DNA from: Cladorhizidae sp. MBARI D1340-BT2
Taxonomy: Eukaryota; Porifera; Demospongiae; Poecilosclerida; Cladorhizidae
Direction: 5' to 3'
Assembly: GCA_028752905.1 (NCBI GenBank)
Contig: JAQNBH010000006.1
Coordinates: forward strand, 24,104,311-24,168,310
DNA length: 64,000 nucleotides
The notes under the pieces are model-generated. The model made no database searches. It saw nothing but the letters and a program-made list of their open reading frames with translations, and had not been told where the DNA came from. A program made the translations under genes and the position numbers. Position 1 is the stretch's first letter. Each line of letters opens with the position of its first letter. Below are positions 33,546 through 46,712 of the stretch, in pieces.

Positions 33546-36500
33546 TCACTTTCAGATGTCTCAAAGTTGTCCTTCAAGTCAGTGTGGTCAGTGTTAAGTG
33601 CCTCTCTCAAATTTTTACCGACTTCACTAAGTTCCATGCGTACTAACAATTGTGCATTGGATATTCATTTTCGTTGTATTCTTCATCCTCTTCTCCATGA
33701 AGGCCCTCATGCACTTCTCGGGGTTGCCTATATACATGGATGCTATTAGCCTCGTCGCAGTAACACCAATTATTTCTGCTGCTTTATTCCAATCTGCCAC
33801 TAGCTAATTATAAAGTCGTAATTCTCGTCCCTCTCCTTTCGGGCCAATCCACTGAATCAGTTGCATGTGATGTCAGTCGATGCGTTCATCATATGCTGAA
33901 TATCACAATAAACAAAAGCAGGACTTTATCACAACAGCAATACAAGGGAAGTACCGCGTGGGGGCAACAATAGACAAACACTGCCAACCACACACACCTC
34001 CCCAAATCTAGGAAGGGAAAGTGGGAGTGGGAGAGGAAACTTCAGTTGCAGCTTTACAACTTTGCAATAGAGGACCTGTACTTATATAGAGTACCTGTAG
34101 CATTAGCAGGCAAGAATATGGAAAATGAATACAACCACTTGTGAAGCAGTGCCCAAGTGCAGATGCAATCAATCCATGCTAGGTAAGGTATGAAGGATGT
34201 TTGAACTGCTGTATAGAGGAGCTGGAGGGTGTCATGTGTGGACATCTCATCAGCGATGGAAGAAATATTTGGTGTGGAACAGGAGGAGATATAGTCATGA
34301 TTGATGCTTAACCAAAGTAGAAAAGTACCATTGTGGATTATCCACAAGTAGATGCCATGTGGCTCCAAGAGGATGTAGAGATTTTAGTTTCTTTGGGATG
34401 GCCAAATCCAAATGAATTCGAGATAAAAAAATTTAATTTGCAATCAACGAACTTTCAGTTGACAAGCAATTAAATAACTTTCTCAATAGATGAATGCAAG
34501 AGCATCTAGCACAAAACACGAGAGTAAAATTTGGAGTTGATTATTGACAAAAGTTATTCTAATTCTAGAAACACTGAAGCTTGTGTTGGGGTCTATACAG
34601 AAGTAAATATTAATATAATACACACTCACACACACAATATAGCTTGATATAAATTTTTATAGAAAATTTCCTAGGTCAATACATAGGAATCTGCATTTTG
34701 TGTGTGTATAGCATGCATGCATGCTGTTTATAGGCTTGGCCATCTTTGGCCTCCATACACATGTCTATAACTGCCCTACACTGGGAAGGTTTTGGACCCT
34801 GGGAGTTATTAGTCAATGGCCCAAAACTTTAAAACAGACATTACAGCCAAACTAAGGCAGATACATGGTTCAACTGAGTTTTAGATTATGGTCAATTTAG
34901 GGAGAGGCAGGATCAAGCAGGGGTGTGTGGATGGGAGGGGATGGTGGTGGGAGTTATGAATTTCTGTTAACTCATAGAGCGCACCTAGAATATTGTAACT
35001 ATACGTTAGCATGCAGACAGACAACAATTGTGTCTTAGCCTAGGGCAAGGGCTAGAGCTAGAAAAGAACTACGACTATTATAGAAGGCTTGCCACAAATA
35101 CTATAGTGAGATCATGCAACTGGTGATAATTTCAAATCTTTAGCACTTTGCAATCTGGAGATATTTATGCGGCCAATTCAGGCATTCAGGTTTTGAAGTT
35201 CCCTCTTCTTTAGGTCACTAAATACATGTACCTGCATCAAGGATGCAGGGGGTAAAGGTCAGTCTACTGGTGAAGGCAGTTTATAGACCTTTTTAGCACA
35301 AACTAGACCTCTTCCTAATCAAATAGCCACTAAATCAACACAAGGTGTTTATCCCTTTCTCTACCTCTGGTGTGGCTAAAGGCATGTTAGTAAATAAAAT
35401 ACATTTATTTTTTGGACTACCCTCAAAACGTTTAATGCAAATATTTCTTTGACTGCACTTCATTGCCAACTTGCACATTAGTTAGCTCCATTAGTGGCTA
35501 CTACTTGCCCTTTTACATACGTTCTTCTAGTGACTATTATCTTGCTGCTCAATGCATGATTGGGCATCTTACAAGTCAAGTTGAATTGACTTAAGTGGTA
35601 ATTTCCAACAACCCAGTATATATATCTACAAGCACTCCACAAGACTACAAACACTAAACTTAAAATGTACCTTAACTTGCAACAATAATTTGTTTAATTA
35701 CTTAACTACAATTGTGTTCCTTGCATTACTCCAGCAATGTATATATGTAACTATCAAACTATGTTAATATAACACCAAGAAAAAGTGACATGACATTAAT
35801 CAGTGAACAATTGTCATCCTAGACATGTAATACTCGAACTCACCTTTCATGAAGTAAGTCAGACACAGAGAAGCAAGGGCCAAGTTGAAATAAATTGAAG
35901 TTGATCAAAATCATGTCATCCTAGCCATAGAATACTGTAACTCACCGTCTATAAAGTAAGCACAGAGAGAGATGAGGGACACGTTAATATAAATAAATAG
36001 TTAAGTTAAGCTGTGTGTATCCCTAAAGTCTATTGAGATCCACCAGCTGGTGGGAGAATCCCAACAACAACGGCTAAATATGCACATCATTTTATTATAT
36101 CAAACTTCTAATGGCAATTAAACACCCTCTGTGATTATTACAGATATGTGATGTACAAGCATGGACCAAGAGTCTAGTGCATCAGGAATCTACAGGCAAT
36201 GCTGGGCCACATTGCAAGGCACACCACTTGCAAGCTTAGCACTCGGCTTCTTGTAAGTGATTATACGAACCCTGGTGTTAAAGTGCAGCAGCAGGCCTTG
36301 AATTTCAGTGCCTCAATCACCACACAATAAAAATGATAATAGAAAACACACTTGTAGTTATGCAATTAAACAACTATCAAGTTATGGTCAATATTAACTA
36401 GTTCTTTTCTGGCGCAAGAAATCTTCACCTTACCACTGTAGAAAGCATGGACTATGTTGCTTTAGGAGGTCATTGTAATGTTTGCCAATATAACCAATCT

Positions 36501-37750
36501 CTGTTTGGTTCTGTCTTGTGATAAGCGAGCTTCAGGCCAAAAATCCTGTCTGTTTAGAGAGCTTCACTGAGGAATTACTTGTGAGCCTGTTGAAGAATGA
36601 GTTATCCTCTCGATGGCACAAAAAGAAATATTGAGACTCCCAAACCATATTAAATGCAGGAGCAAGGCCTCTGAGATGGTCTCTCATACATTTTATACTC
36701 AGAGAAGTATATTTATCTAGAAAACTATGTGAACATCAACAATAGATATTAGCGAAAGAAGAGAACAATTCTTGTTACAGGTGCAATGTTGGCATCCGTT
36801 AAGGTTTAGGTGTCTCATCATAGGGTACATAGAAAGTGTTTTGCTACCTTAGAGGCCATGCAGGAGACCTGTGCTGCTAGATCACCGGGGGAAAGGTTAC
36901 AAGTGCTCTGCATTGGAGCAGCAAAATACTCTTTAGGAAACTGTGAACAGCTACAGACAATTGCAGCCATGGTTATGCTATTAATATTCTTGCTCAATGT
37001 TCTTTCAAACACATTATAATGTTGACACTTACTTGTTCACATGTCATAAATTGATATTTATTTGAAACACTTTCAGAGCATAATTTCAGAACAAGATACC
37101 ATAATGATGCGGAATAATGTTGTTATTGTTAAGGATAAGATGGACGTTTAATTAACAACTTTAATCAAACTAAACATGAGAGGCTTAATGACCAGAGTTT
37201 ACGGATTCTAAAATATATTTCACAGAGAGAAGTTTGGCCCACAAAGCTGCTATTTAATACAATGTTCAGCATTGGATAGTCACATGTGGGTGGGAGGGGC
37301 CACTTCAATGGGAATATTATTCCAATACCAAAGCAGCTTTTAAATATGGCGGCGCTTCTCTGTACCAGCAACTGTTAGAACATGAGATATCAATGCGGCA
37401 TTAGGGGGTTGAGTATACACAGCTGCCTATTAGTCTACATGAATCTAGTATCTTACAACTTATTTTAAATGGTCTTAGCAGGCTTTAAGATCATAACTTA
37501 AATTTGCAAGCGAGATGTTATATAAAATAAAAAAACTTACCTGAAGGAAAGGTGGCTAGGACAATTTCAATGCATTTTCTAATAGCACCTGAGGCTAATA
37601 TTTATTTCATTCCATCTACCCGTCATTTATTTTGAAGGTTGTTTTCAATTGACAGGGAAGTTGCTATTAACAAGCCTGGTTGGACAGGAAAAAGGTTGTT
37701 AGTGGCAATGGCTGATCACAACTACTGTGCTCGAAGGACTCTTTATGAGT
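33546..37750. other. no recognised gene; small dispersed repeats
   Basis: About 35770-36030 contains two or three copies of a ~110-bp unit (ATGTCATCCTAG, CATAGAATACTGTAACTCACC, TATAAAGTAAG-CACAGAGAG) that recurs at 42180-42560. About 36890-37190 repeats part of 5180-5440. A frame at 36810-37019 (plus) has no known motif. Minus-strand segments near 33550-33760 contain a charged stretch (ELSEVGKNLREALNTDHTDL) that could be a lost exon, but frames change within 100 bp. Confidence 0.45.
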
Positions 37751-40700
37751 GATCCTGCAATTTTTGCAAGATCCTACACAATTAGCTTCCTTTTCAACAT
37801 TATAGAACTGTTTCTAATCTTTAAACATCAGTAAAATTCTTTTTGTGATAAATCTCCCCTATTTAACAGAAAGTAGCTCTAATTTGCTCAAATTGGGACG
37901 TTTTTTTAGAATTTTGAGGAAAAACTGTCTGAAATCGGTCATTCTTGTCAAAATGGCTTCATTTTCAATATTGGTCATTAAACGATAGTTAATTTCTTTT
38001 AGTGAGAAATCTTCCTTTTTAACGCTATATTTTGCTCCAATTGGGACATTTTATAATGTTTTGAGGAAAAACGGTCTGAATTGTCAAAATGGCACTTAGC
38101 TCCCACTTCAGCATTATCGAACTGTTTCTACACTTTAAATTACAGAAAACATCTTTTGGTGAGAAATCACCACTTTTTTACCAAAGAACCTCCAATTGGG
38201 ACGTTTTTTGGAGTGTTTTGAGAAACAAATGTCCATTCTCAACAAAATGGTCACATTAGCTTCCTTTTCAACATTATAGGACTGTTTCTATTCTTTTAGT
38301 GAGAACTCTTCCGTTTTTAACCGAAAGTAGCTCTATTTTGCTCCAATTAGGACGTTGGAGCATTTTGAGGAAAAACTGTGTGAAATCGCTCAATTTTTTC
38401 AAAATGACACATTAGCTTCCTCTTCAACATTACGCAACAGTTTCTACTCTTTAAATTAAACAGAAAACATCTTTTGTTGAGAAATCTCCACTTTTTAACT
38501 GACGATTTGGCTCCAATTGAGACATTTTTAGACATTTGGGGAAAAACAGTCTTAAATCGCCAATTTTTTTTTCTTTTTTAGGGTTTTGAGAAAAATACTG
38601 TCTGAAATCGCTCATTCTCATCAAAATTGGGACATTAGCTTCCTTTTCAACATTAAAGAACTGTTTCTATTCTTTAAATGACAGAAAACGTATTTTGATG
38701 AAAATAAATCATTAAAACAGAAAAAGCTCTAATTTACTCAATTTGGTACTTTTTAAAGCGTTTGAGATAAACTGAAATCGCTCATTCTCAAAATGGGCAC
38801 ATTAGCTTCCTTTTCAACATTATAGAACTGTTTCTACTCTTTAAACGACAGTAAACGTAGAAATCTTCCATTATTTTAACGAAACAAGCTCTAGTTTGCT
38901 CCATTTGGGAGGTTTTTTAGCATTTTAAGTCTGAAATAGCTCATTCTTGTCAAAATAGGCAATTTGCTTCCATTTCAACATAATGGAACTTTATACCCTT
39001 TAAACGACAGAAAATGTCATTTATTGAGATATCTCCACTTTTTAAGCGAAAGAAGCTCGATTTTTCTCAATTGGGACGTTTTTGAGTGTTTGGAGGAAAA
39101 ACTGTCTGAAATCGCTCAATCTTGTAAGAAGGGGCACATTAGCTTCCTTTTCAATATTATGGAACTGTTTACTCTCAACGACAGAAAACATCTTTTGGTG
39201 AGAAATCTCCCTGTTTTAATCAAAATAAGGTTCAATTGGGCCTTTTTTTTGCGTTTTGAGGAAAAACTGTCTGAAATCGGTCATTATTAAAAAAATGGGT
39301 ACTTTTCAACATTTGTGGAACTGTTACTACTCTTTAAATGACAGTAAATGTTTTTTGGTACACTTTAAGGTACACTTTAAATAACAGAAAATGTATTTTC
39401 GCGAGAAATTTCCCTGTTTAACCGAAATAAGGTCTTTTTGTCGACGTTTTTGAGCGTTCTGAGAAAAAACTGTCTGAAATCGCTCGTTCTGGTCAAAATG
39501 GGCACATTAGCTTCCTTTTCAACATTATATAACTGTTCCTACTCTGTAAACGACAGAAAACATATTTTGTGACAAATCTCCCCTTTAAGCTATTATTGGG
39601 AGGGGGTTTGAGAAAAAAATGTCTGAAATCGCTTATTCTCATCGAAATGGGCACATTAGCTTCCTTTTCAACATTATGGGACTGTTTTCACTCTTTAAAT
39701 GAGAGAAAATATCTTTTGGCGAGAAATCTCATCTCCATTTTGGATATTTTTGTGTTTTGAGGAAAAACCGTCAGAAATCGGTCAATCTTGTAAAAATGGG
39801 CACATTAGCTTCCTTTTCAACATTATAGAACTCTTTCTACTCTTTAAACGACAGAAAATATCTTTTGTTGAGAAATCTTACGTTTTTAACCGAAAGAAGC
39901 TCTATTTAGCTCCAATTGGACGTTTTAGAGCGTTTTGATGAAAAACTGTCTGAAATCGCTCTATCATGTAAAAATGGCACATCAACATTATGGAACTGTT
40001 TCTTCTCTTTAAATGACAGAACGTCTTTTGGTAAGAAATCTTCCCTTTTTAACAGATTTGGGATGTTTTTAAGCGTTTTGAGGAAAAACTGTCTGAAAAC
40101 GCTCATTCATGTCAAAATGGGCACATTAGCTTCCTTTTCATAAAATAATATAGAACTGTTTCAACTTTAAACGACAGAAAATGTTTTTTGTTGAGAAATC
40201 TTCCATTTTTACCGAAACAAGCTCATTTTCTCCAATTGGGACGTTTTTTAAAATTGTTTTGAAGAAAAACTGTCTGAAATTGCTCATTCTTTTATAATGG
40301 GAACGTTAGCTTCCTTTTCAACATTATCGAACTGTTTCTACTCATTAAACGACAGAAAATGTCACTTTTTAACCGAAAGAAGCTCTATTTTGCTCCAGGG
40401 AGCGTTTTGAGGAAAAAATGTCTGAAATTGCTCAATCGTGTAAAAATGGTTTCAACATTTTGGAATTGTTTCTAATGACAGAAAACATCTTTTGGTGAGA
40501 ATAATTACTATTTGGTTTCCAATTTGGACTTTTTTGAGCGTTTTGAGGAAAAAACCGTCTCATTCTCTTGTCACAATGGGTACATTAGCTCTTTTTCAAC
40601 ATTATGGAACCGATATACTGCTTTTTAAATGAATGTAAATCTCTTTTGGTGAGAAATCTTCAGTTTTTAACCGAAAGAAACTCTATTTTGCCTGTTTTAG

Positions 40701-41870
40701 ATGGTTTTGAGGAAAAACTGCCAGAATTTTGTCAAAATAGCAAATTAGCACCATTTCTCTTTAAATGTCAGAAAACGTCTAAAAAAAGCTGTATTTTACT
40801 CCATTTGGGAGGTTTTTAATCGTTTTGAGGAAAAACTCTTGTCAAAATTATGCACATCAGCGGTTCACTCAACTTTCTATTCTTTATATGACAGAAAACG
40901 TCTTTTGGTGAGAAATCTTCCATTTTTAACCTGTCGACGTTTTTGAGCGTTTTGAGGAAAAACGGTCTCAATCTTGTAAACATTGTCATATTAGCTTCCT
41001 TTTCAACAATATCGAAGTGTTTCTACTCTTTAAAGGACAGAAAATGTCTTTTGGTGAGAAATCTTCCATATTTAACCTCTCCTATTGGGATGTTTTTGAG
41101 CGTTTTTAGGACAAACTGTCTGAAATTGGTCATTCTTGTCTAAATGGGAACATAGCAACTATATGGAACTGTTTCTACTCTTTAAATGACAGAAAATGTC
41201 TTTTATTGAGGAACCTCCACTTTTTAACCGAAAGAAGCTCTATTTTGCTCCAATAGGGACGTTTTTGAGCGTTTTCAGGAAAAACTGTCTCAATAGTGCC
41301 ACAGACTGCTTTTTAACATTATGGAACTGTTTCTACTCTTTAAACGACAGAAAACATGTTTTGGTGAGAAATCTCCGTATTTAACGAATAAAGCTCTATT
41401 TTGCCCAATGGGGACGTTTTTGAGCGATTTCAATGGGAAAAAAAAGTCTGAAATCGCTCATTCTTGTCGAAATGGGCATTTCAACATTATATAACTGTTT
41501 CTACACTTAAACGACAGAAAATTTCTTTTGTTGAGAAATCTCCACTTTTTAACAAAAAGCTCTATTTTACTCCATTTGGGACTTTTATGAACGTTTTGAG
41601 GAAAAACCGTCTGAAATCGCTCAATCTTGTAAAAATGGGTACATTAGCTTTCTTTTCAACATTATGGAGCTATTTCTACTCTTTAAACAACAGAAAACGT
41701 CTTATGGTGATAAATCTCCACTTTTTAACCGAAAGAAGTTCTATTTGGCTCCAATTGGGAGCGTTTTGAGGAAAAAATGTCTGGAATCCCTCATTCTTTT
41801 CAAAATGGGCTCATTAGCTTCTTTTCAACATTGGAACTGATACTACTCATTAAACGATAGTTACAAATGC
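37751..41870. repeat. 4.1-kb array of diverged ~160-bp repeats
   Basis: Around 25 copies of one unit in the same orientation: CATTAGCTTCCTTTTCAACA, TTATGGAACTGTTTCTACTC, TTTAAACGACAGAAAACGTC, TTTTGGTGAGAAATCTCC, TTTTTAACCGAAAGAAGCTC, CAATTGGGACGTTTTTGAGC, TTTTGAGGAAAAACTGTCTG, AAATCGCTCATTCTTGTCAA. Unit length varies from about 145 to 220 bp because parts are missing or added. Many weakly similar short frames (38964-39290, 39569-39760, 41464-41769 and others, plus) arise from the repeat. They change frame between copies, so I take the array as a non-coding satellite. Confidence 0.92.
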
Positions 41871-42721
41871 CAAACCATCACAGAAGAAGCATGTACAGCG
41901 TAACTCTTTCTCTCCTGATGTTAGCTAGCACCTACAATGCCATGTCCTCCTAGATGCCGCTGCATAAATCCAAGCAGGAGTGGATATTTTATAAATAGTG
42001 GAGGGATTTCAGGCTAGCCAGGTGCTTTCATTGGCTTGCAGAGACAGCAGTAAAGGTAAGGAAGAGTCTGTTTATGATGGCAATTTGTGATTGTCAGTAA
42101 GTTTTATTATTTGTTATATAAATTTTTATCACTTCCTCCGCCCACTCACATAAAGCAGAACAAGAAATAAAGTTTTATATAATAATAATATGTGGCCTTC
42201 TGCCAAGAGACATGAAAATTAATTAAAGTTGATCAAGACATGTAATCCTAGATTAAGATATACTGTAACTTACATACTATGATGGTTTCATGAAATACAT
42301 GTAGGTTGTACACAGAGAGCCAAGAGACATGTAAATTAATTAAAGTTGATCAAGGCATGTAATCCTAGATCTGTAACTTACATACTATGATGATTTCATG
42401 AAGAAGGTTGGACACAGAGAGCCAAGAGACATGTTCAATTAAATTGAAGTCTGGCATCCTAGCCATAGAATACTGTAACTCACCTCCTATAAAGTAAGGA
42501 CAGACAGAGATGAAGGACATGTTGAAACAAATATATTGTATGTGTATCCCTAGAGTTCGTTCACATGTATGGATGTCGCAAGGACAGTGCACTTGAGCTT
42601 AATGGAAGCCAAGTGAGCATTCTGATCTCTGTGGGTATAGTAAATATTTTACAATCAATTCTTGGCTCAAGTATAAATGATCGCTAGTTACAGAGAAGAA
42701 CGCTGACTTGCTTCCATGCTA
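41871..42721. repeat. tandem ~110-bp dispersed repeat units
   Basis: Three or four copies at about 42180-42560 with AAGTTGATCAAG-CATGTAATCCTAG, GTAACTTACATACTATGATG, TTTCATGAA and CACAGAGAGCCAAGAGACAT, related to 35770-36030. On the minus strand each copy offers a possible donor (GTAAGTTAC or GTGAGTTAC), so they might be exon-like, but no frame is shared. Confidence 0.5.
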
Positions 42722-42780
42722 TACCTGTTAGGTGACATTAAAATCACCTTCTCAGTTAATCAACTTCAATTTTCATTCTC

Positions 42781-42853
42781 GACATTTCGACTAGATGTTC
42801 TAGTCTTCATCAGGAATAATGTGACACTAAGGCTCATGTGAGCCTGTTATATA
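42781..42853 (-). ncRNA. hammerhead-ribozyme-like core in the Penelope-like terminal repeat
   Basis: Minus strand: CTGATGA (42807-42813), then a stem of GACTAG with CTAGTC (42800-42805 and 42789-42794) around a 5-nt loop, then GAAA (42785-42788), then TGTC. This is the conserved core of a hammerhead ribozyme with a perfect 6-bp stem II. Stem III would be very short, as reported for hammerheads in Penelope-like elements. I could not settle stems I and III or the cleavage site. Confidence 0.55.
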
Positions 42854-43053
42854 CCAGTAGCTACCTATCCACCACGTGGCAGTACACGCACCTAGCACCT
42901 GCAGCGGATGTAAAAAAAATTAAAAAAATTAAATAAATTAAATAAATAAATGAAAAAAAAAAATTATATATAAATAAAATTAAATCAACAACAAATAAAA
43001 ATGTACATACATAAATAAACAAATAAATAAAACAACAAATCCATATATAAAAT

Positions 43054-43587
<534 letters not shown>

Positions 43588-43687
43588 TAAAATAATTATT
43601 AAAAAAATTATATAAATGTAATTATGGTGGTCGTGGCTTCAAGTTCAGGGTAGTTCTCCAGCAGCCAGGCAAGTCCATTCCACAGTC

Positions 43688-44134
43688 TCAATTGAAACAC
43701 TCACACTTTGGTGCTAGGCCAATGTGCAATGCCACCTTCACTAGCAGTTCCTTCTGTCTTCTGGCCTGGTCGAAGATGGTGGCTTCCTCCCAGAAAATAG
43801 GATGTCCATTATCCCATGCATGCTCAGCAATTGCAGACTTCTCTTTATGACAATTTCTACAGGCATCTTGATGTTCTTTCACTCAGGTCTCCAGTCTTCA
43901 GATGGTCCCCCCTATGTAGTATTTCCCACAGCTACAAGGAATGCAGTACACAACACGTGAGTGCATTCTAGCTGGTAAAACATCCTTCACTCTGCTCAGT
44001 TGTGTCCTCAGAGGTCTTCCTGATCTGAAGACGACTTTTATGTTAAACTTCCTGCAGACCCTCCTGATGTCTTCACTCATCCCTGCTTTATGGATGGCTT
44101 GTTGTTGTTGAGATGGTCTACAAGTCCTGCTCAC
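43688..44134 (-). pseudogene. GIY-YIG endonuclease domain of the Penelope-like element
   Basis: Two frames separated by two stop codons near 43885-43900. The first has FRSGRPLRTQLSRVKDVLPA then VVYCIPCSCGKYYIGGTI, the GIY-YIG core with its preceding cysteines. The second has KEHQDACRNCHKEKSAIAEH, AWDNGHPIFWEEATIFDQAR and KVALHIGLAPKCECFN, the usual C-terminal half. The nuclease nicks target DNA during element insertion in this family. Confidence 0.85.
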
Positions 44135-44143
44135 TTCACTTCT

Positions 44144-44472
44144 TCAAAATGCAGAAGGTATCATCCACGTATCTGTTGGCTTTAGTGGGGCAGTTGTGAG
44201 CGACAATTCTTCAAAGAATTCCACATAAAGGTTGTCTACTACTGCAGATACTGGAGAGCCCATTGCTACACCCTCTTGTTGCTCGTAGTATTTTTCTTGA
44301 AATCTGATGTAGGTGGATTTCAGGCACAATTCCAACATTTCAGAAATCCTGTCAGCCACTAGTGTAGTCTTCTCCCTCAAGCTCTCATCTTTCGTCAACA
44401 TTACAAAAATTACTTCAACTGCCTCATCTATGGATGAGTCTTTGGATGGGATCCTGTATACTGTATTGCTAC
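44144..44472 (-). pseudogene. reverse transcriptase fragment of the Penelope-like element
   Basis: Reads IPSKDSSIDEAVEVIFVMLT, ISEMLELCLKSTYIRFQ, then QQEGVAMGSPVSAVVDNLYV, the typical Penelope RT palm approach. The catalytic YVDD box is present just after it, near 44150-44165, but in a different frame because of a frameshift. RT sequence beyond the box is missing up to the GIY-YIG part, and the N-terminal half is removed by the LTR insertion at 44473. The open frame actually runs on to 44545 inside the LTR, which is fortuitous. Confidence 0.8.
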
Positions 44473-44971
44473 TGTCAGGGAAATCAACAGGACCACTCCC
44501 TGACTTTTCAAACAATAACCCACCATAACCACAAAACACAACCAACAGCTAATGGATGACTACACCACCACAATCCCAAGGAGGCATTGTGATAACTGTT
44601 CTAGAGCAATATGCATATCGGGTGACTGTTAAGAAATACCTGTATTGTAAGGCACCAGAGTGGGACTCTGGAGTTTTGTCTGATAGTTGTAAGTATATCA
44701 AGGTGTATGCTTACTTCCCTGACAGGGACAAAGAGATAGAGTGAGTCAACCTGAGGGGTGACATTGGAGTAAGGTCCTAAGTAGAGAGGACTGAGACTTG
44801 GGTCACAGAGATCAGTGGTCTAGGTAAGGTTGATTGATGGAGTAGGCAATGCCTGGAATACCTAGGCATCGCGGTATATTCACCCAGAGGTAGCTAACCG
44901 CTCGGGCTACAGCAGTACCATTTTCTTATTGAGGAAGAAAGGTTTTAGATAAGGGTGAAATTTCCCCGACA
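44473..44971 (+). repeat. LTR of the truncated element
   Basis: Begins TGTCAGGGAAA and ends TTTCCCCGACA, an 11-bp imperfect inverted terminal repeat, directly followed by a primer site. It does not match the LTR at 27031 beyond these ends. No second copy exists in the window, so the right border is inferred from the CA end and primer site. Confidence 0.75.
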
Positions 44972-44972
44972 G

Positions 44973-44990
44973 TGGCGTCAGCGGTGGGAT
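44973..44990 (+). other. primer-binding site, tRNA-Leu-like
   Basis: TGGCGTCAGCGGTGGGAT, which differs at two positions from the primer site at 27428-27445 and begins one base after the LTR. A tRNA-Leu isoacceptor is the likely primer. Confidence 0.65.
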
Positions 44991-45172
44991 CTCTTGTAAA
45001 AAGGAAATTCTGGACCAGCCAGTAGCTAGCGAAGAGGAGTTGCTTAGCTAGCTGGAGACACCCAGGGCATGGCCTTGTGGTTTGAAAACCGACCCTTCAG
45101 TAGCCAGGAAGAGGTTTTGTAGTTTGTATTGATTTAATTTTTTTCCTCTCTTCCCAATCACCCTGACTTGAC

Positions 45173-45716
45173 ATGTCAGAGGAGAAGGAGAGAAGGATGC
45201 TCCAAGAATCCCGTCGAGGTCATGGGAGCACCCCAGTGGCCAACTTTCCTATCGATCCCATGGACAGACTCCTCCAGCAGTGGATCTAAATCGACCAGAC
45301 TCGGTCAGATCGAGAGGCACAGAAATGGGAGGAGGCCCAGGCTAAACAGGAAGAGAGAGAGACTCGAGAAGCCCAGGCTAGGCAGGAGGAGAGAGAGGCT
45401 CTGCAGCAGCAGAGGTTCCTGCAGATGTTGGCCAGACCTCTCCCTACTGCACCTCGACCCCCTCCGCTGCCTTAGCTATCCATCCCTTAGTTTACTGAAG
45501 GGACGGATGGTATGGGGACCAACCTGGAGGCATTTGAGGCTACGGCTGAGGCTGGCTAATGGCCACGTAATCAGTGGGCCATCATCTTACGCAGCTCCCT
45601 CTCCGGTGAAGGTCTCACTGCTGTCACCTCCATGCCTGCAGATCAGCAGAAAGACTACCCAAAAGTAAGAACTGAGATCTTACATGAATACCACATCTCC
45701 TGTGAGACCTACGGTG
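45173..45716 (+). pseudogene. gag of the truncated LTR element
   Basis: Start ATG at 45173 (MSEEKERRMLQESRRGHG). A coiled-coil-like charged region (AQAKQEERETREAQARQEER) is followed by TNLEAFEATAEAG and WPRNQWAIILRSSLSGEGLT. Four in-frame stops occur (after QQWI, twice after APRPPPLP, and after AEAG). The frame is cut off after EYHISCETY by the minisatellite. The 166-codon frame at 45168-45668 is a shadow in the wrong phase. Confidence 0.8.
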
Positions 45717-46345
45717 TTATTTGATATATTGTTACATATTATTATTGTTATTTGGCATATTGTTACATGTTATTATTGTTATTTGATATATTGTTACATG
45801 TTATTATTGTTATTTGGCATATTGTTACATTTTATTATTGTTATTTGGAAAATTGTTATAATAATTATTGTTACATGTTATTATTGTTATTTGGCATATT
45901 GTTACATGTTATTATTGTTATTTGGCAAATTGTTACATGTAATTATTGTTGTTTGGTATATTGTTACATGTTATTATTGTTATTTGGCATATTGTTACAT
46001 GTTATTATTGTTATTTGGCATATTGTTAAATGTTATTATTGTTATTTGGTATAATTATTGTTACTGTAATTTGGTATACTGTTACATGTTATTATTGTTA
46101 TTTAGTATATTGTTACATGTTATTATTGTTGTTAGGTATATTGTTACATGTAATTATTGTTATTTGGTATATTGTTACATGTTATTATTGTTATTTTGGC
46201 GTATATTGTTGCATGTTATTATTGTTATTTGGCATATTGTTACATGTTATTACTGTTATTTGGCATATTGTTTATATTTTTATTTGGTATATTGTTACAT
46301 GTTATTAATGTTATTTGGCATATTGTTATTGTTATTTGACATAAT
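45717..46345. repeat. 31-bp minisatellite
   Basis: About 20 copies of a 31-bp unit: TATTGTTACATGTTATTATT plus GTTATTTGGCA. Since 31 is not a multiple of three, all three plus-strand frames are open and repeat every 31 codons, which yields a 246-codon frame (45684-46424) and others with no coding value. Confidence 0.93.
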
Positions 46346-46361
46346 TGTTACATGTTATATT

Positions 46362-46462
46362 TGTTGCTATATCCACCCAGTCAATTCATCACAGAAAACT
46401 GCAAAGTTGGTACTTGCATTGTAGATGGTGCCGACTATGATCATAAGCTAACTGAAAATAAA
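46362..46462 (+). other. short conserved stretch, possible terminal exon
   Basis: Plus strand reads ENCKVGTCIVDGADYDHKLT then a stop. The homologous stretch at 50655-50735 (and 58140-58220) reads ENCIVDTCNVEGADYVPMQT and also stops after a few residues. Two cysteines, GADY and the stop position are shared; the nucleotide differences are mixed, so coding is possible but unproven. Confidence 0.3.
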
Positions 46463-46712
46463 ATTTAATTTCACGACATTAGCTGAGAAAAATGGGTTAT
46501 CAATACACAACTTTTCATGACATATTTCTCTGCGTGTCTTCATATTGATGTAAAAAAATAACAGATGTTCTAAACCAGCTAGACATATAGATTATTAGGC
46601 TTCTTATGTCAGAGGCATAACATAATTTCTTTATTTGTTCCAAGAGGTTTTGTTAAGAATGCCTAAAATCCCATAAACACCCAAACAGTATTCCAAAGTA
46701 AGTAACACATAC

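Larger units (their letters stand above)
44473..45716 (+). mobile_element. second, truncated LTR retrotransposon of the same broad type
   Basis: LTR (44473-44971), primer site (44973-44990) and gag, then sequence is lost at the 31-bp minisatellite that begins at about 45717. No pol and no second LTR are in the window. Gag resembles that of the 27-32 kb element (DPMD near the start; WPRNQWAIILRSSLSGEGLT; EYHISCETY), so the two are related lineages. Confidence 0.8.

Noticed and set aside
38964..41769. Series of 60-108-codon frames with similar peptides
   Set aside because: They follow the ~160-bp repeat, change frame between copies and have no splice logic.
45168..45668. 166-codon basic protein
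   Set aside because: Out-of-phase shadow of gag starting at 45173.
45684..46424. 246-codon frame rich in Tyr, Leu and Ile that looks like a membrane protein
   Set aside because: It is produced by the 31-bp repeat, which keeps all three frames open; no start context, motif or homologue.
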